Positions 27,070 to 37,331 are shown, counted from the stretch's first letter. The stretch: DNA of 64,000 bases from an uncultured Saprospiraceae bacterium (GCA_937872385.1 CALMSO010000024.1:51922-115921); one strand, 5' to 3'. The notes: generated by a model from the letters alone, not told the origin. Numbers and translations are program-made.

Positions 27070-27546
27070 ATGAAAATTGTAAAGTATTTCATGCACATTA
27101 CATTGTTAGCGCTTAGTGGTATATTTCTTACCATTGCACCGCTTTCATTATCAGCACAAAAAACTACGTCCAGTGCGGACAATCCTTCGGCTGGACGCAC
27201 GTTAGATGTGGACGTCGAGGTTGGACTGGGCAGGCCCAAAAAAGGTTGCGCTGGCATTGGCGTTTGCAAAATTACAGTTGGTGCCGGGCTTACATCTGGT
27301 ACTTTATCGCTCGTACAAACCGAAGGTCAGTCTTTTCTGCAAGTTTCTACATTAATTATCAAGAGCATTCCACGCGAAGCAGAGCAAATGCATTTTTATC
27401 GAGATGGCAAGTTGGTATCATCATATCATATTGAAGATGAATTGAGAACTAAACTAAAAATTGATGGAAAAGACCGGAACGTACTATTGCCTGCCGGAAA
27501 TTATAAGGTGCAGAAAGTCAAATCGGGGTATATTCTATCTCGATAA
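27070..27546 (+). CDS. Small secreted protein with KKGCAGIGVC motif
   Basis: 158 aa from the ATG at 27070; the upstream codons would precede the signal peptide (MKIVKYFMHITLLALSGIFL ... LSLSAQ). After a short Ser/Asp-rich stretch comes LDVDVEVGLGRPKKGCAGIG, then VCKITVGAG, with the only two Cys of the mature protein close together. The rest is strand-rich (LQVSTLIIKSIP, YHIEDELR, GNYKVQKVKSGYI). I cannot name a family or function; the Cys pair may form a disulfide or metal site. A terminator follows. Confidence 0.7.
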   Translation: MKIVKYFMHITLLALSGIFLTIAPLSLSAQKTTSSADNPSAGRTLDVDVEVGLGRPKKGCAGIGVCKITVGAGLTSGTLSLVQTEGQSFLQVSTLIIKSIPREAEQMHFYRDGKLVSSYHIEDELRTKLKIDGKDRNVLLPAGNYKVQKVKSGYILSR

Positions 27547-27612
27547 AAATAGGCAACCTACTGGTTTTCAGCATATTTATATGAAATATGAATTTAGCGT
27601 GTGTTATACATG

Positions 27613-27655
27613 AAGGGCGTTCCGCATGATATAATATTAAGGTACGCCCTTATTT
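27613..27655 (+). terminator. Intrinsic terminator after the KKGCAGIGVC protein gene
   Basis: AAGGGCGTTCC at 27613-27623 pairs with GGTACGCCCTT at 27641-27651 (one mismatch), followed by ATTTATTTTA. It lies 66 nt past the stop codon. Confidence 0.75.
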
Positions 27656-27713
27656 ATTTTATGCACAGGTTTGCAGTTTGCAAAAAATATTACTACACAT
27701 TAAATTTTCAAAA

Positions 27714-28256
27714 ATGAAAAACGTCTTATTATTATTTACCATCCTCAGTTGTATGCATTATATGGGGCAATCTCAAAATATTACCTGGCTGAAAATCGGC
27801 GCAGGCGATGTCTTTTCGGTGCAGGGCAACCTAGCCGATGGCGCGCTCATGAGCGATATTTCTTGGGCTTGGAACAGCGCAGTAGCTTGCTTTCCGCAAA
27901 CACAGGAGCGTAAATTTAGCGGACATCATGTGTTGTATGCATTAGACTTGCCGAGTTTTTCAGAAATGGAAATCTGGGTAACGCCAGAAGATGAAGACGC
28001 TAATTTTAGCTTGTATGCTTATCAGGTAGGAACTATCACGCCCGGTAATACCGTGCCCAACCTGAGCAGTTGCATTCGCTGCGAGGCAGACCATAAATGG
28101 GATTATAAAAAACGGGGGCAAACGCAGGATCATACCCGGCGCGTGCAGGATATTCTCGCGCTAAATAATCCCTACCAAGTTGTAATTGGTGTAGTCGGAG
28201 CCGAAGGTTTACAAACTGGCGCTTACACTTTATACTTAAAAATGAAAAAGCGATAA
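27714..28256 (+). CDS. Small secreted protein of unknown function
   Basis: 180 aa from the ATG at 27714 (MKNVLLLFTILSCMHYMGQS, a signal peptide); an upstream in-frame TTG is less likely. The mature part has ADGALMSDISWAWNSAVACF, a pair of cysteines in LSSCIRCEADHKWD, and ends GAYTLYLKMKKR. The strand order and GVVG-AEGLQTGAYTLYL ending resemble bacterial pre-peptidase C-terminal (PPC)-like beta-sandwiches. This is a weak resemblance, and no function is claimed. The glnS stop codon is 7 nt away on the opposite strand. Confidence 0.65.
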   Translation: MKNVLLLFTILSCMHYMGQSQNITWLKIGAGDVFSVQGNLADGALMSDISWAWNSAVACFPQTQERKFSGHHVLYALDLPSFSEMEIWVTPEDEDANFSLYAYQVGTITPGNTVPNLSSCIRCEADHKWDYKKRGQTQDHTRRVQDILALNNPYQVVIGVVGAEGLQTGAYTLYLKMKKR

Positions 28257-28263
28257 ATGCGCG

Positions 28264-29931
28264 CTAGCCCCTACCCTTCCAGCTATCTTTCAGATGGACG
28301 GTCAGGTTGAAAACAGGTTTTTCCGCCGTAGCATCTGTGTCCACACAGAAATAGCCTTTGCGCATAAACTGAAACTGCGCGCCGGGCGCGGCATTGTGCA
28401 GACTTGGCTCAACGTAAGCTTTTTCAATAATTTGTAAGGAATCGGGATTGACAAACTCCAAAAAATCACGGTTTTCGTGGCTTGTTGGCTCTGGGTCGGT
28501 GAAGAGGCGATCGTACAGGCGCACCTCGGCTTCGAGGGCCTGCTTTGCCGATACCCAGTGAATGGTGCCTTTCACTTTTAGCCCCGATGTATCCGATCCG
28601 CTGCGGCTTTCGGGCACGTAGGTGCAATGTAATTCCATGATGTCGCCATTATCATTTTTCACCACTTCATTACATTGTATAATATAAGCACCTTTCAAAC
28701 GTACCATGCCGCCTGGCGCGAGGCGGAAATATTTTTTGGGTGGATTTTCCATAAAATCATCTTGCTCTATATATAATTCATTGGAAAACGGCACTTTACG
28801 CGAGCCAGCGCTTTCGTCTTCGGGGTTATTTTCAATGTCCATCTCCTCCACCTGCCCCTGCGGGTAGTTGGTGATAATAACTTTAATCGGGTCGAGCACT
28901 GCCATTACACGCGGTGTAATTTTATTTAGTTCTTCACGGATACAGAACTCCAGCAACCCAATTTCAATCAAATTATCACGTTTGGCAATGCCCGCCCGCC
29001 GGCAAAATTCGCGGATGCCCGCCGCCGGATAGCCCCTGCGCCGCATACCCGCCACCGTAGGCATACGAGGGTCGTCCCAGCCATTTACATAATGTTCTTC
29101 TACTAATTTTAATAACTTTCGCTTACTGGTAATCATGTATTCCACATTCATGCGCGCAAATTCGATCTGCCGCGAAGGAAATATTTCTAACTGCTGAATG
29201 AGCCAATCATATAATGGCCGGTGGTGAATAAACTCCAGTGAACATAATGAATGTGTAATGCCTTCAATAGAATCGCTTTGCCCGTGCGCAAAATCGTACA
29301 TCGGGTAAATGCACCAGTCGTCGCCCGTGCGGTGATGATGCTCATGCTTAATACGATATAATATCGGGTCGCGTAGGTGAATATTGGGCGAAGTCATATC
29401 AATTTTGGCGCGCAGTACTCGCGCTCCGTCCGGAAATTCGCCATTTTTCATGCGCTCAAAAAGATTGAGATTTTCCTCAATCGAGCGATTGCGATAAGGA
29501 CTTGCCGTACCAGGCGCGCCGGTGTTGCCTTTCATAGCTGCGATTTCCTCCGAGGTGGAATCATCTACATAAGCCAGGCCTTTTTTGATCAGTTTAATTG
29601 CAAATTCATATAATTGCGGAAAATAATCCGAAGCGTATAATACTTCGTTTTCCCATTGATAACCAAGCCATTGTATGTCGCGCTTGATACTTTCTACATA
29701 GTCGGTTTTCTCCGTTGTAGGGTTGGTGTCATCCATACGCAGATTGGTTTTGCCGCCGTATTTTTTGGCAATATCAAAATTCAATACAATCGCTTTGGCA
29801 TGCCCAATATGCAGAAATCCATTCGGCTCCGGCGGAAACCGTGTGTGCACCCGCCCCGCATGCTTACCGCTTTTAATGTCTTCTTCAATAATTTCCTCAA
29901 TAAAATTCAACGACTCTTTTACTTCATTCAT
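28264..29931 (-). CDS. glnS: Glutaminyl-tRNA synthetase
   Basis: 555 aa, normal GlnRS length. The class I HIGH motif is in [20 protein letters not shown], followed by [34 protein letters not shown] and [20 protein letters not shown], with the KMSKS-equivalent TSKRK, identify GlnRS rather than discriminating GluRS. The C-terminal anticodon-binding beta-barrels span about 340-555. Its presence means direct Gln-tRNA charging is likely. It is preceded by argS and a heptad-repeat element. Confidence 0.97.
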   Translation of the reverse strand: MNEVKESLNFIEEIIEEDIKSGKHAGRVHTRFPPEPNGFLHIGHAKAIVLNFDIAKKYGGKTNLRMDDTNPTTEKTDYVESIKRDIQWLGYQWENEVLYASDYFPQLYEFAIKLIKKGLAYVDDSTSEEIAAMKGNTGAPGTASPYRNRSIEENLNLFERMKNGEFPDGARVLRAKIDMTSPNIHLRDPILYRIKHEHHHRTGDDWCIYPMYDFAHGQSDSIEGITHSLCSLEFIHHRPLYDWLIQQLEIFPSRQIEFARMNVEYMITSKRKLLKLVEEHYVNGWDDPRMPTVAGMRRRGYPAAGIREFCRRAGIAKRDNLIEIGLLEFCIREELNKITPRVMAVLDPIKVIITNYPQGQVEEMDIENNPEDESAGSRKVPFSNELYIEQDDFMENPPKKYFRLAPGGMVRLKGAYIIQCNEVVKNDNGDIMELHCTYVPESRSGSDTSGLKVKGTIHWVSAKQALEAEVRLYDRLFTDPEPTSHENRDFLEFVNPDSLQIIEKAYVEPSLHNAAPGAQFQFMRKGYFCVDTDATAEKPVFNLTVHLKDSWKGRG

Positions 29932-29984
29932 ATTGCAAAAATTAATCCCATTTTAAAATAATCCCATTACCCCTCTTTAAACCG

Positions 29985-30130
29985 CATATCCAGATAATAG
30001 ATAATAGACGATAGATAATAGATGCCAGACTTTAGATAATAGACGATAGATTTTAGACCCCATTCCCCTATTCATCCCATTCCCCCTATCCCCCTATCCC
30101 CCTATTCACCCTATCACCCTATATTCCCCC
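29985..30130 (-). repeat. Heptad-periodic intergenic element, copy 5
   Basis: Contains GATAATA GACGATA-type units, TGCCAGACTTTAGAT units and C-rich CCCCCTAT units running up to the argS stop. It sits between argS and glnS, both minus strand, in the same sense orientation as the other copies. Confidence 0.85.
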
Positions 30131-30134
30131 ATCC

Positions 30135-32006
30135 CTACATCCGCTCCGGCATTTCGATACCCAGCAAATTCATCCCGAAACGCAGCGTGTGCGCAATGGC
30201 GCTACATAATTTCAAACGAAAAGCTACCGCCGCCTCGCTTTCGGCTTTTAAAATCGGAAAATCATGATAAAATTTATGATACGATTTTGCCAATGTGTAA
30301 CAATAAGCCGCAATCACAGAGGGGTCATAAGTGCGTGCCGCTTCTTGAATCAGACCCGGAAACTCGTACAATTGTGCGATTAAATCTTTTTCATCCGTTG
30401 CTAAAGTGTTGTATTCCAAAGATTTAGGATTTTTCAGCAATGCTTGTGCGCTGTCCTCCGCCTTGCGTAGCACCGACTGGATGCGCACGTAAGCATTTTG
30501 CACGTAAGGCCCGGTTTGTCCTTGCAGGTCCACCGATTCTTTCGGATCAAAAATCATGCGCTTCTGCGGATGCACCTTTATAATAAAAAACTTGAGCGCC
30601 GCCAGTCCAATTTTACGTAAAATATCCTCGCGTTCCGCCTGGCTTACATCCGACAGTGTGTCGCGCTCCTGAGAGTTGGCGCGGGCTTCGGCGATTACCT
30701 CCGCAATCAAATCATCGGCATCCACCACCGTGCCCTCGCGCGACTTCATTTTGCCAGTGGGCAAATCCACCATGCCGTAAGACAAGTGATGCAAGCCCGC
30801 CGCGTAAGGCTCGCCGAGGCGTTTCAATATTTCAAATAACACCTGGAAGTGGTAATTCTGTTCATCCGCCACCACATATACCATGCGGCTTACGCCAAAA
30901 TCTTCGTAGCGCAGGCGCGCCGTGCCGAGGTCTTGCGTGATGTAAACCGAAGTGCCGTCGCTGCGCAGCACCACCTTGTGGTCGAGTTTAGCATCCGTCA
31001 AGTCCACCCACACCGAGCCGTCGGGTTTTTTATAAAAAATGCCCTGCGCCAGTCCATCTTCAATAATATCTTTACCGAGTAAATAAGTATTCGATTCGTA
31101 ATAATATTTATCAAAAGAAACGCCCAACTTATGATACGTTTCTTCAAAACCATGATATACCCAGCCATTCATAGTACGCCAGAGGGCTACGGTTGCCGCG
31201 TCGCCGGCTTCCCATTGGCGCAGCATGGCCCGAGCCTCGGCACCGAGTGCACTGTATTCATTGAAATACAGGTTTTTAAATTCTTTAAAAAATGTCGTTT
31301 CATCCTGATCAGACTTTTTTCGGGACTGAAAAACCTGCTGCCCTGCTACACTTTGCTGCCAGTTTTTAAATTCTTCTTGAAACTTTTTTTCAAACAGCAC
31401 ATAATAATCGCCCACAAAATGATCGCTCTTGATACCTGTTGATTCCGGCGTGGCGCCCGCGCCAAATTTCTGCCAAGCGAGCATGCTTTTGCAAATGGCA
31501 ATGCCCCGGTCATTTACCACTTGCACTCTAACCACCTCATAACCAGCAGCTTCCAAAATTTTAGAGCACGACCAGCCCAGCAAATTATTGCGAATATGCC
31601 CCAAGTGCAGCGGCTTGTTGGTATTCGGGGAAGAAAACTCCACCATTACTTTTTCGCCATTAGCAGGGTGCTGCCCGTAGTCGGTGCGGTGGTGTATCCG
31701 CTCTAAAAAGTCCATCCAAAAGCCGTTGCTCACTACGAGGTTCAGGAAGCCTTTTATAACATTAAACGCCTGAATTTCATCCACTTGCGTTACTAAATAA
31801 GCACCCAATTCCTCCCCGATTTCTTCCGGTTTCTTTTTGGCTATTTTAGTAAATGGAAACGTTACAATAGTATAATTTCCCTCAAATTCCTTACGCGTAG
31901 CGCCCACCTGCACCTGCTCCAGCGCTATAGTTTCGCCGTACAACTGCTGTATGGCTTTAATTACATTTTCCTGAATAATATTTGTAATATGCACGGTTAT
32001 TGACAT
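30135..32006 (-). CDS. argS: Arginyl-tRNA synthetase
   Basis: 623 aa. The N-terminal Add-1 domain (about 1-95) is followed by VMVEFSSPNTNKPLHLGHIR, the ArgRS form of the HIGH motif (HLGH). Further class I elements include DLGTARLRYEDFG and YVVADEQNYHFQVLFEIL, and the KMSKS-region equivalent is LPTGKMKSREGTVV. The C-terminal anticodon-binding domain ends GMNLLGIEMPERM, and LRFGMNLLGI is characteristic of the family. It charges tRNA-Arg. A -7-like box lies about 41 nt upstream. Confidence 0.97.
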   Translation of the reverse strand: MSITVHITNIIQENVIKAIQQLYGETIALEQVQVGATRKEFEGNYTIVTFPFTKIAKKKPEEIGEELGAYLVTQVDEIQAFNVIKGFLNLVVSNGFWMDFLERIHHRTDYGQHPANGEKVMVEFSSPNTNKPLHLGHIRNNLLGWSCSKILEAAGYEVVRVQVVNDRGIAICKSMLAWQKFGAGATPESTGIKSDHFVGDYYVLFEKKFQEEFKNWQQSVAGQQVFQSRKKSDQDETTFFKEFKNLYFNEYSALGAEARAMLRQWEAGDAATVALWRTMNGWVYHGFEETYHKLGVSFDKYYYESNTYLLGKDIIEDGLAQGIFYKKPDGSVWVDLTDAKLDHKVVLRSDGTSVYITQDLGTARLRYEDFGVSRMVYVVADEQNYHFQVLFEILKRLGEPYAAGLHHLSYGMVDLPTGKMKSREGTVVDADDLIAEVIAEARANSQERDTLSDVSQAEREDILRKIGLAALKFFIIKVHPQKRMIFDPKESVDLQGQTGPYVQNAYVRIQSVLRKAEDSAQALLKNPKSLEYNTLATDEKDLIAQLYEFPGLIQEAARTYDPSVIAAYCYTLAKSYHKFYHDFPILKAESEAAVAFRLKLCSAIAHTLRFGMNLLGIEMPERM

Positions 32007-32046
32007 CGTTTATGATACTGCTTTTCGCTATCTGAATGACAAAGCG

Positions 32047-32054
32047 CAAAAATA
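32047..32054 (-). promoter_or_regulatory. Candidate -7 element TATTTTTG for argS
   Basis: On the minus strand TATTTTTG fits TAnnTTTG and lies about 41 nt from the argS ATG. No clear -33 element accompanies it. Confidence 0.45.
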
Positions 32055-32116
32055 GCAAATTTGGCAAGGATTCTGCCCTAGCCCGAACAGAAATATTCGG
32101 ATACAGAATAATTACG

Positions 32117-32124
32117 TAAGTTTG
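32117..32124 (+). promoter_or_regulatory. Candidate -7 element TAAGTTTG for corA
   Basis: TAAGTTTG matches the -7 consensus 48 nt upstream of the corA ATG. The upstream element is not convincing. Confidence 0.45.
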
Positions 32125-32171
32125 CGGCGATTTCGTATTTATCGGTAAAACCGGACAATCAGCAACAGCCC

Positions 32172-33119
32172 ATGGTAAAATACTTCGCCAAAGAAGACGG
32201 TCGCCTACGTGCACTCGATGGAGCGGAAAACGCTACCTGGGTGTCTATTTTGCCGCCTTTCACGCAGGAAGAGCTCGAAGATGTTGCCCAGCAGTTTGAT
32301 ATTCCGTTAGATTATATCACCGATTCGCTTGATGTGGAGGAGCGCTCCCGCTACGAACGGGAAGAAGACGCCCGGTTTGTGCTGGTCGGTACGCCCATTC
32401 TCAATGAGGTCGAAGACGAAAGCGACGCCATATATATTACAGTACCTATTGGCATCATTTTAATTCCCGGCACGGTCATTACGGTTGCCGCTCACGAAGC
32501 GCATGTGCTCCGCCTTTTTATGGACGACCGGGTGAAAAATTTTGATCCTGCCGACGAAGCCCTTTTTGTATTACAAATTTTTGAGCAAAACGTGTATCGT
32601 TTCCTCACCTGCCTCAAGCAACTCAACCTCAAGCGTGACTTGGTAGAGGAGGAACTTTTCAACTCCAGTCGCAACCGCGAACTGCGCCAACTGCTCGGCA
32701 TCAAAAAAAGCCTCGTGTATTTTGTCAATGCGCTCAGTGCCAATGAGCTGCTGAAAATGAAGATGAAACGCAGTGATTTTTTACAAATACGAGACAATGA
32801 AGACAAAAGCGATCTCTTCGAAGACATCATCATTGACAATAGCCAGGCACTCGAAATGGCCAACGTCTATACCCACATCCTCAACGGCACGATGGAAGCT
32901 TATGGCTCGGTTATCTCCAACAACCTCAACATCACCATCCGCCGGCTCACCACTATTACCATCATCCTTATGGTGCCCACCCTCATTACCAGTTTTTATG
33001 GTATGAATGTAGATCTCCCCTTCGACCAAGACAGCTATGCGGTTTATTATATTGTTACCATTGCTATATTGTTCAGCATCTTGCTGGGTTGGTATTTTCA
33101 GCGCAAAAAACTGTTTTAG
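32172..33119 (+). CDS. corA: CorA-family divalent metal (Mg2+/Co2+) transporter
   Basis: 315 aa. A long soluble N-terminal domain is followed by the stalk helix and two C-terminal transmembrane helices (about 258-281 and 290-309). The signature GMN is in SFYGMNVDLPF (about residues 279-289) at the end of TM1. Pentameric CorA channels carry Mg2+ into the cytoplasm. The protein ends in the basic WYFQRKKLF, as usual. No terminator is evident before the nrd regulatory region. Confidence 0.94.
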   Translation: MVKYFAKEDGRLRALDGAENATWVSILPPFTQEELEDVAQQFDIPLDYITDSLDVEERSRYEREEDARFVLVGTPILNEVEDESDAIYITVPIGIILIPGTVITVAAHEAHVLRLFMDDRVKNFDPADEALFVLQIFEQNVYRFLTCLKQLNLKRDLVEEELFNSSRNRELRQLLGIKKSLVYFVNALSANELLKMKMKRSDFLQIRDNEDKSDLFEDIIIDNSQALEMANVYTHILNGTMEAYGSVISNNLNITIRRLTTITIILMVPTLITSFYGMNVDLPFDQDSYAVYYIVTIAILFSILLGWYFQRKKLF

Positions 33120-33158
33120 CAAGGCACCGCACCCGTTCGGTTATTTACTTTCGTAAAG

Positions 33159-33254
33159 TTATCCACATTGTGGAAAACATTCCCAACATTGTTAATAACT
33201 AATAAGTAACTGACTTTCAGTGTTTTAATATAATTATCCACAATTTGTGGAAAA
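33159..33254. promoter_or_regulatory. Four DnaA-box-like sites arranged as two inverted pairs
   Basis: TTATCCACA at 33159-33167 and 33234-33242 match the DnaA-box consensus exactly. Each is followed, after 1 nt or 3 nt, by TGTGGAAAA (33169-33177 and 33246-33254), the reverse complement of TTTTCCACA. The pairs are 75 nt apart. They may be DnaA regulatory sites for nrdBA or part of a replication origin. Confidence 0.7.
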
Positions 33255-33423
33255 CTTATCCTGCAAAACACTTGCCAAAGTTGTAATTTAGTGTTCACAA
33301 AAGCTCGCAAAGGCTCTTGTGGTGAGAAAACTTCCTCACACAACAAAAAACACACCAAACAGCAGGCAAAAAAGACGACAACGGACATTGGATGCAATGT
33401 ACCGAAAGCCCTTGTACGGGCGA

Positions 33424-33463
33424 CTTTAGTCGCCGCCGGTAACTAGTGGCGCGGCGGCTAAAG
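33424..33463. repeat. REP-like imperfect palindrome in the nrdB leader
   Basis: CTTTAGTCGCC (33424-33434) pairs with GGCGGCTAAAG (33453-33463), 11 bp with one G-U, and an inner GCC/GGC pair can extend it. The 5' arm is itself part of the near-palindrome GGCGACTTTAGTCGCC. It has no T-run, so it is not a terminator. It resembles bacterial REP/BIME units. Confidence 0.55.
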
Positions 33464-33526
33464 CACGCCGACACAAAACAAGCACAAAATACATTTCCAA
33501 CATCATATAAATACTTTTTCAACATC

Positions 33527-34510
33527 ATGAACCAAAACAACCATACCGAACCAATCCTCCAGGAAAATCCGCGCCGCTTTGTGCTATTTCCGATCGAACA
33601 TGCCGATATCTGGGCGTTTTATAAAAAATCGGAAGCGAGCTTCTGGACAGCGGAGGAGATTGACCTGTCGCAGGATTTGACGGACTGGAACGAGCGCCTC
33701 AATGACGATGAGCGCCATTTTGTTAAGCATGTACTGGCGTTTTTTGCGGCCAGCGACGGCATTGTGAATGAAAACCTCGCGGAAAATTTTGTGCAGGAAG
33801 TGCAATATACCGAGGCGAAGTTTTTCTACGGCTTCCAGATTATGATGGAAAATATTCACTCCGAGACCTACTCGCTGCTGATAGATACCTACATCAAGGA
33901 CGCCAAGGATAAAGACTATCTTTTCAACGCCATCGAAACGGTGCCTTGCGTAAAGAAAAAGGCGGACTGGGCGCTGCGCTGGATTAGCAATGGCTCATTT
34001 GCCGAGCGGCTCGTGGCTTTCGCGGCGGTAGAGGGCATCTTTTTCAGTGGCTCGTTCTGCTCTATTTTTTGGCTAAAAAAACGAGGGCTGATGCCGGGCT
34101 TGTCGTTCTCTAATGAATTGATTTCCAGGGACGAAGGCATGCACTGCGACTTTGCCTGCCTGCTGTACAACGAGCATATAAACAACAAACTTCCAGCGGA
34201 AACGGTGCGTGCCATCATCACCGACGCGGTGGAAATCGAGAAGGAATTTGTCAGCGATGCGCTACCGGTGAATCTCATTGGCATGAATGCAGATTTGATG
34301 TGCCAGTACATTGAGTTTGTCGCCGACCGGCTGCTGGCAGCCTTAGGGCAGGAGAACGTGTACCGGGTAGAGAATCCGTTCCCGTGGATGGATATGATTT
34401 CTTTGCAAGGCAAGACGAATTTCTTCGAAAAGCGCGTGGGCGATTATCAAAAAGCAGGCGTGATGACGACGCGGGAGCAGCAGGTGTTTACGCTGGAGGA
34501 GGACTTTTAA
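33527..34510 (+). CDS. nrdB: Class I ribonucleotide reductase, small (beta) subunit
   Basis: 327 aa from the ATG at 33527; the frame is open further up but runs through the hairpin. The di-iron ligands are recognisable: Asp near 50 in [15 protein letters not shown] (E108, H111) with the radical Tyr at about 115, and the second pair in [14 protein letters not shown] and [10 protein letters not shown]. The Tyr is retained, so a tyrosyl-radical class Ia enzyme is expected. The tail ends QVFTLEEDF, the peptide that docks on NrdA. NrdAB reduces ribonucleoside diphosphates to deoxy forms. nrdA follows 111 nt later. Confidence 0.96.
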   Translation: MNQNNHTEPILQENPRRFVLFPIEHADIWAFYKKSEASFWTAEEIDLSQDLTDWNERLNDDERHFVKHVLAFFAASDGIVNENLAENFVQEVQYTEAKFFYGFQIMMENIHSETYSLLIDTYIKDAKDKDYLFNAIETVPCVKKKADWALRWISNGSFAERLVAFAAVEGIFFSGSFCSIFWLKKRGLMPGLSFSNELISRDEGMHCDFACLLYNEHINNKLPAETVRAIITDAVEIEKEFVSDALPVNLIGMNADLMCQYIEFVADRLLAALGQENVYRVENPFPWMDMISLQGKTNFFEKRVGDYQKAGVMTTREQQVFTLEEDF

Positions 34511-34621
34511 TATAATTTTTAATGGCACGTTATACAGCCCTTATCACATTTTTTACAATAAATATAATGAGTGGTGCGGGTTCATTAAACATTAAGCATT
34601 CAACATTTAAAATTCCAAAAA

Positions 34622-37030
34622 ATGCAAGTAATAAAAAGAAGCGGCAAACGCGAAGAAGTCAGTTTTGACAAAATAACCGCGCGCATCAAAAAACTTTGCT
34701 ACGGGCTGGATATGCGCTACGTGGATTATATCGAGATTTCTAAAAAAGTGGTGTTGGGCTTGTATGACGGTGTGAGCACGACCGAACTCGATAACTTGGC
34801 GGCGGAAACGGCGGCGACCATGGCCACGATCCACCCGGATTATGCAATCTTGGCGGCGCGCATTGCGGTATCAAATTTACATAAAAATACCGATAAGTCT
34901 TTCGCTAAAACGGTGAAATCATTATATAATTATATTGACCCGAAGACTGGCGAAAAGGCTGGGCTGATTGGCGATGAGACCTACGAGATTGTCTGGAAAT
35001 ACCGCGACGTGCTGGATTCAGCGATCATTTACGACCGCGATTACGAATTTGAATACTTTGGCTTCAAAACGCTGGAACGCTCGTACCTACTGCGCATGAA
35101 CGGCAAAGTGGTGGAACGCCCCCAGCAAATGCTGATGCGTGTGGCCGTAGGCATTCACGGTACAAATATCGAAGCCGCGATTGAAACGTACAATTTAATG
35201 TCGGAAAAGTGGTTCATCCACGCGACACCGACGCTGTTCAATGCGGGCACGCCCAAGCCGCAACTATCCTCGTGCTTTCTGCTGAGCATGACTGAGGATA
35301 GCATTGGCGGTATTTTTGAAACACTACAACGTTGCGCCTTGATTTCGCAGAGCGCGGGCGGCATTGGGTTGAGCATTCACAACATCCGGGCTACGGGCAG
35401 CTACATCAAGGGCACGGGCGGCACGTCCAATGGCATCATTCCTATGCTGAAAGTGTTTAACGACACGGCACGCTACGTGGACCAAGGCGGCGGCAAGCGC
35501 AAAGGAGCTTTTGCCGTGTATCTCGAACCCTGGCACGCCGATGTATTTGACTTTCTGGATTTGAAAAAAAACCACGGCAAGGAAGAGATGCGGGCGCGCG
35601 ATTTGTTCTACGCCATGTGGATTCCCGACCTGTTCATGGAGCGCGTGAAAGCGGACGGTGAGTGGTCGCTGTTTTGTCCGGCGGAGGCACCAGGGCTGTT
35701 CGATTGCTACGGCGGCGAGTTTGAAGCCTTGTACCACAAATACGAGCAAGAGGGCCGCGCGCGCAAAACCATTAAAGCCCAGGAATTGTGGTTTGCCATC
35801 CTCGAATCGCAGATTGAAACCGGCACACCATATATTTTATATAAAGATGCGGCGAATAAAAAATCTAATCAGAAGAATCTGGGCACCATTCGTTCCAGCA
35901 ATTTGTGCACCGAAATCATGGAATACACCTCGCCCGATGAGGTAGCGGTTTGCAATCTGGCTTCGCTGTCCTTGCCCAAGTTTGTGCGCGAAGATCGTAG
36001 TTTCGATTTTGACAAGTTGGTAGAAGTAACCCGCGTGGTGACGCGCAATTTGAACCGCATTATTGACATCAATTACTACCCGGTAGAGCAAGCGCGCAAC
36101 TCGAATATGCGGCATCGCCCGATTGGTATTGGCGTGCAGGGCCTCGCCGATGCGTTCATCCTCATGCGCCATCCGTTTGACAGCGCGGAGGCACGGCAAC
36201 TGAACCAGGATATTTTTGAAGCCATTTATTACGGCGCGCTGTTAGAAAGTGCGGCACAGGCCGAGCTACATGGGGCGTATTCGAGCTTTGTAGGCTCGCC
36301 GGCAAGCCAGGGTGAGCTACAGTTTGATATGTGGGGCGTGACGCCAAGCAATCGCTGGGATTGGGCAGATTTGAAAAATAAAATTCAGAGAACTGGCTTG
36401 CGCAACAGCCTGCTGCTGGCGCCCATGCCCACGGCTTCTACCTCGCAGATTCTGGGTAATAACGAATGTTTCGAGCCTTATACCTCTAATATTTACACGC
36501 GGCGCACGCTTTCCGGCGAGTACATCGTGGTGAACAAGCACCTGCTGAAAGACCTCATCGGCTACGGCCTCTGGAACGACGACATGAAGCACAAACTCAT
36601 GGCTTCCAACGGCTCGATTCAGCAAATTGATGAAGTGCCGCAGGAGTTGAAAGATTTGTACAAAACCGTGTGGGAATTGAGTCAGAAGGTGATTATTGAT
36701 ATGTCGGCCGATCGCGGAGCTTTCATTTGCCAGAGCCAGAGCCTCAATTTGTTTGTAGAAAATGCCAACTTTGGCAAGCTCTCGTCCATGCACTTTTATG
36801 CTTGGCAAAAAGGACTCAAGACGGGCATGTACTACCTGCGCTCGAAAGCGGCGGTGGATCCAATCAAATTCACCGTAAAAGCTGAAGCACAGCAAGAAGT
36901 GAAAGTAAAAGCTACTGCCGCGGCCGCAGCAACTGAAACGGTCGTAAAAACCACTCCCATTGAAATAAGCGATCTGGAGGGCAAGGCCTGCAGTATAGAC
37001 GATCCTGATTGCATCATGTGCCAAGGATAA
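34622..37030 (+). CDS. nrdA: Class I ribonucleoside-diphosphate reductase, large (alpha) subunit
   Basis: 802 aa. An N-terminal ATP-cone (about 1-90, [20 protein letters not shown]) provides activity control. The catalytic barrel shows [20 protein letters not shown] with the first redox Cys, [20 protein letters not shown] with the radical-site and second redox Cys, and [20 protein letters not shown]. The C-terminal Cys pair that relays electrons from thioredoxin is in [14 protein letters not shown], which carries three cysteines in the last fourteen residues. An Ala/Thr/Val-rich linker (about 755-785) leads to it. It works with NrdB just upstream. Two hairpin terminators lie 210-300 nt downstream. 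Confidence 0.97.
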   Translation: MQVIKRSGKREEVSFDKITARIKKLCYGLDMRYVDYIEISKKVVLGLYDGVSTTELDNLAAETAATMATIHPDYAILAARIAVSNLHKNTDKSFAKTVKSLYNYIDPKTGEKAGLIGDETYEIVWKYRDVLDSAIIYDRDYEFEYFGFKTLERSYLLRMNGKVVERPQQMLMRVAVGIHGTNIEAAIETYNLMSEKWFIHATPTLFNAGTPKPQLSSCFLLSMTEDSIGGIFETLQRCALISQSAGGIGLSIHNIRATGSYIKGTGGTSNGIIPMLKVFNDTARYVDQGGGKRKGAFAVYLEPWHADVFDFLDLKKNHGKEEMRARDLFYAMWIPDLFMERVKADGEWSLFCPAEAPGLFDCYGGEFEALYHKYEQEGRARKTIKAQELWFAILESQIETGTPYILYKDAANKKSNQKNLGTIRSSNLCTEIMEYTSPDEVAVCNLASLSLPKFVREDRSFDFDKLVEVTRVVTRNLNRIIDINYYPVEQARNSNMRHRPIGIGVQGLADAFILMRHPFDSAEARQLNQDIFEAIYYGALLESAAQAELHGAYSSFVGSPASQGELQFDMWGVTPSNRWDWADLKNKIQRTGLRNSLLLAPMPTASTSQILGNNECFEPYTSNIYTRRTLSGEYIVVNKHLLKDLIGYGLWNDDMKHKLMASNGSIQQIDEVPQELKDLYKTVWELSQKVIIDMSADRGAFICQSQSLNLFVENANFGKLSSMHFYAWQKGLKTGMYYLRSKAAVDPIKFTVKAEAQQEVKVKATAAAAATETVVKTTPIEISDLEGKACSIDDPDCIMCQG

Positions 37031-37050
37031 GTAATGGGTATTGCTAATTG

Positions 37051-37185
37051 GGAAAGGGTTTAGAGGGGATTGAAGAGTTGATGGGGTGAATGGGGGGATA
37101 GGGTTTAGACAGGTTTAAAGGTTGAAAAGTTGAAGGGTTGAGAGCACGTCTAAAATCTATCGTCTATCATCTATTATCCAATATT
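37051..37185 (+). repeat. Heptad-periodic intergenic element, copy 6
   Basis: Order on the plus strand: G-rich (GGGGATTGAAGAGTTGATGG), then AGGTTTAAAGGTTGAAAAGT, then ATCTATC GTCTATC-type units. It is located 20 nt after the nrdA stop and shares the full module order with the copies at 21.5 and (inverted) 50.9 kb. Confidence 0.85.
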
Positions 37186-37241
37186 AACCTGTTTATAATA
37201 AGCGATTTATAATTTTTTCTCACACTGAAAACAATCAGGCA

Positions 37242-37266
37242 CGGGCGCTTAGCCCGCCAATTTTTT
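37242..37266 (+). terminator. Terminator-like hairpin 1 after nrdA
   Basis: CGGGC (37242-37246), loop GCTTA, GCCCG (37252-37256), then CCAATTTTTT. Short, but with a T-run. Confidence 0.5.
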
Positions 37267-37297
37267 GATAAAGAACTTACTTACTGGTACTACAGGT

Positions 37298-37331
37298 GCG
37301 GGTTTGCTTTCGGGCAGCCCGCCCTTTTTTT
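37298..37331 (+). terminator. Terminator-like hairpin 2 after nrdA
   Basis: GCGGG (37298-37302) pairs with CCCGC (37318-37322) with an inner GC/GC helix, followed by CC and seven T. It fits an intrinsic terminator better than the hairpin 50 nt before it. Confidence 0.65.

Larger units (their letters stand above)
33120..33526 (+). other. 407-nt regulatory interval between corA and nrdB
   Basis: It contains four DnaA-box-like 9-mers (33159-33254), a mixed A/T-rich stretch, and a large REP-like hairpin (33424-33463) about 60 nt before the nrdB ATG. No ORF with coding character is present. Confidence 0.7.

Noticed and set aside
29985..30130. Repetitive DNA that could be mistaken for a CRISPR array
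   Set aside because: Units are only about 7 nt with degenerate steps and no unique spacers or cas genes.
33159..33254. Calling the DnaA-box cluster the chromosomal origin
   Set aside because: Only four boxes, no clear adjacent unwinding region and no skew data in a 64-kb window; reported only as a regulatory candidate.
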